Assembly: GCA_037447215.1 (NCBI GenBank)
Contig: JBBIHB010000013.1
Coordinates: 13,546-77,545, forward strand
Direction of reading: 5' to 3'
Source of the DNA: UBA1413 sp037447215
GTDB lineage: Bacteria > Bacteroidota > Bacteroidia > Bacteroidales > Prolixibacteraceae
DNA: 64,000 nucleotides
Positions within the stretch are counted from its first letter, which is position 1, and each line of letters opens with the position of its first letter. Both the position numbers and the translations under genes were made by a program. Positions 62,309 to 64,000 of this stretch are shown in pieces. Under the pieces are notes generated by a model. It did no database searches and was not told the origin of the DNA. It worked only from the letters and a program-made list of their open reading frames with translations.

Positions 62309-63399
62309 AACCCGAAGATATGAACGAACAAAAAATAAGAAACCTTCTTGCCTCATTCCACATGCCAATTGAGGCAACCGGTTGGAAACCATTTGGGCAC
62401 GGCCACATCAACGATACCTATCTGGTAACAACACCTGGCGTTGTGCCCAATTTTATCCTGCAACGGAAAAACCACCTGATATTTAAGAACGTTCCGGGGA
62501 TGATGAGAAATATAGTACTGGCAACCAACCATATCCGTAAAAAATTACTTGCAGCGGGAGAACCAGAGATTGACAGGAAAGTGATGAACTATATTCCTGA
62601 TGCTGCTGACAACTATTTTGTGCGCGATGAGGAAGGCAACTACTGGACCCTTTTTCAGTTTGTAAAAGATAGTCATGGTATTGAAGAGGTCACCCATCCG
62701 GAGCAGGCATATAGCGCCGGTAAAGCTTTCGGGCATTTTCAGATGCAGCTATCCGACCTGCCGGGAAGTTTGCTTATAGAAACCATTCCCAACTTTCATA
62801 ATGGTAAATTCAGGTTGAAACAGTTTGCCGATTCCATCGAGGCCAATGAAGCAGGCAGGGTTGCCGAAATGAAACAGGTGATTGACAAGCTGCTATCGAG
62901 GGCCGATGAAATGACCCGACTCCAGGAGTGGCTCGACAAGGGTGAGATACCGCTTCGGATTACCCACAACGATACCAAAATAAACAACGTACTTTTCGAT
63001 AAAGACAATAATATACTTTGCATCATTGACCTGGATACGGTAATGCCCGGAACAGCGCTGTTCGATTTCGGCGATGCCATACGCACATTGGGAAACACAT
63101 CAACCGAAGACGAACCCGACCTTTCCAAAATAGGATTTAACAGAATATATTACCAGGCATTTGCCGAAGGTTACCTGTCTGAAAGCAAAAAATTCTTAAC
63201 ACCCCTTGAACGCGAAAACCTGGCCTTTTCCTGCCAGTATATGGTATGGGAACAGTCGATCCGCTTTCTTACCGATTACCTGAATGGCGACACCTACTAC
63301 AAGATCGCGTATCCGGAACACAACAAGGTGAGGACACTTGCACAGGTTCGCTACCTCGAAGTGATGGATGCGAATATGGAATTTATAAGGGCGGTTTGA
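62299..63399 (+). CDS. Aminoglycoside-phosphotransferase-fold sugar kinase (NahK-like)
   Basis: A 366-residue kinase with a nucleotide loop GHGHINDTYLV near residues 33-43, an IXFQFVKD hinge (TLFQFVKDSHG), catalytic loop THNDTKINNVLFD near 233-245 and metal Asp in IIDLDTVMPG. This matches anomeric hexose or N-acetylhexosamine 1-kinases. Its ATG lies 10 bases inside the end of the nucleotidyltransferase gene, so translation is coupled and the two would work in sequence: sugar to sugar-1-phosphate to nucleotide sugar. Substrate unknown. Confidence 0.9.
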   Translation: MEIKPEDMNEQKIRNLLASFHMPIEATGWKPFGHGHINDTYLVTTPGVVPNFILQRKNHLIFKNVPGMMRNIVLATNHIRKKLLAAGEPEIDRKVMNYIPDAADNYFVRDEEGNYWTLFQFVKDSHGIEEVTHPEQAYSAGKAFGHFQMQLSDLPGSLLIETIPNFHNGKFRLKQFADSIEANEAGRVAEMKQVIDKLLSRADEMTRLQEWLDKGEIPLRITHNDTKINNVLFDKDNNILCIIDLDTVMPGTALFDFGDAIRTLGNTSTEDEPDLSKIGFNRIYYQAFAEGYLSESKKFLTPLERENLAFSCQYMVWEQSIRFLTDYLNGDTYYKIAYPEHNKVRTLAQVRYLEVMDANMEFIRAV

Positions 63400-64000
63400 C
63401 ATGACCTCCTGAATTTGGGTTCTGCAATATAATTGTTCAAGAGTTAGCTCTGATGAAATCTTTTCAAGATGCAAAGAATTTCATTTTACCATAAATTAAC
63501 TTTACAATTTCCTCATTTCTATAATCTTTTCTAACGATTAACATAAATATTCTTCACAGCTCTTTCGAAATATAGTATTATAAGGTTCTTCCTGCCACCT
63601 TTTCTTATAGCCTTAAATATGATTGAAACATTTATTGGCTGAAAGGATAGTTTTGATCAACACTTGATAATTTTCTTCAGAATTCAAAAATTGAAGCAAT
63701 AATTTTCACATGATCCGGGTACCAGAACAAAGTTTAAAATCAAATTACAGGTCAAAATATTTGATACGTATTAAATTGCTTCTTCCGATCCTTAGAAAGT
63801 TTTATCCAAAATAGCATTCAATTAAATTGTAATGATAATAATCCGGCAATCCATGCATAGATGCAATAAAAACATTTTTGAAATAATTAGGGGCCTCTTC
63901 CATCATTATAGGATTGCATATAATAATTGTCAATATTGTTGGATTAAAAATAAAAAATAAGGAATAGTAAGATAATATTGTAATAAAAAAATGTTTTATA
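63400..64000. other. AT-rich noncoding region at the right edge
   Basis: About 600 bases, low in GC, with stops in all frames and no tRNA, hairpin terminator or promoter pair that I can support. It may hold the upstream region of a gene beyond the window edge. Confidence 0.4.

Noticed and set aside
1..64000. CRISPR array, insertion sequence, prophage or defence island
   Set aside because: No regularly spaced repeats, transposase, integrase or phage genes were recognised; the FRG gene alone is not enough for a defence call.

Overview
The window is chromosomal DNA from a member of the Bacteroidota, most likely a Bacteroidales/Marinilabiliales-type anaerobe or facultative anaerobe assembled from a metagenome. 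Evidence for this is a protease with a type IX secretion C-terminal sorting domain, Bacteroidota-style promoters (TTG, about 19-21 bases, TAnnTTTG), lipoproteins, glycoside hydrolases of families 3, 78 and 97, a KduI/KduD pectin/uronate module, DUF4301 and DUF4861 proteins, and few Shine-Dalgarno sequences. A run of ten N at 1793-1802 marks a scaffold join. No rRNA, tRNA, CRISPR array, insertion sequence or prophage was recognised.

Layout. 1-5 kb: end of a propionyl-CoA carboxylase-type carboxyltransferase, a GH3 enzyme split by the assembly gap, and a C69 dipeptidase. 5-17.6 kb: a two-component system (histidine kinase plus NtrC-type sigma-54 activator) divergent from an efflux operon (TolC-like, HlyD-like, ABC ATPase, two tandem FtsX/MacB-type permeases). 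The shared intergenic region holds two 17-bp palindromes and a sigma-54-like promoter. Two decayed genes of standalone families (four-helix bundle protein and GxxExxY protein) sit inside the operon. 17.7-20.3 kb: small basic exported protein, FRG-domain protein, PPK2-type kinase, standalone glycogen-binding domain protein. 20.3-29.6 kb: sugar and nucleobase region, with an NCS1 permease, a translationally coupled 58-residue membrane protein and a GH78 rhamnosidase in one operon; a divergent cyclase-family hydrolase; then kduI, kduD and a broken DUF4861 gene, divergent from a LacI regulator, with a perfect operator between them.

29.6-40.9 kb: thioredoxin-like lipid-envelope-type protein, glycosyltransferase, an ECF sigma / anti-sigma / DUF4097-like module, a metal-chelate ABC importer apparently co-transcribed with a secreted T9SS serine protease, and a ThuA protein. 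41-49.6 kb: Gly-rich RNA-binding protein, a broken outer-membrane-type gene, RNA methyltransferase, an SDR plus GH97 remnant, pseudouridine synthase, glutamine synthetase-family enzyme, radical SAM protein. 49.7-63.4 kb: core functions, namely DUF4301, TPR protein, DUF368 (polyprenyl-phosphate transporter family) overlapping aroE, a large PEP-synthase-like protein, 2-oxoacid:ferredoxin oxidoreductase (korAB), gamma carbonic anhydrase, and a sugar nucleotidyltransferase overlapping a sugar kinase. The last 600 bases are AT-rich without a recognisable gene.

The most notable points are the sigma-54 control region of the efflux operon, the coupled small membrane protein of the NCS1 permease, the single operator covering both divergent kdu/lacI promoters, the protease-importer operon, and five broken genes in 64 kb, two of them for polysaccharide use.
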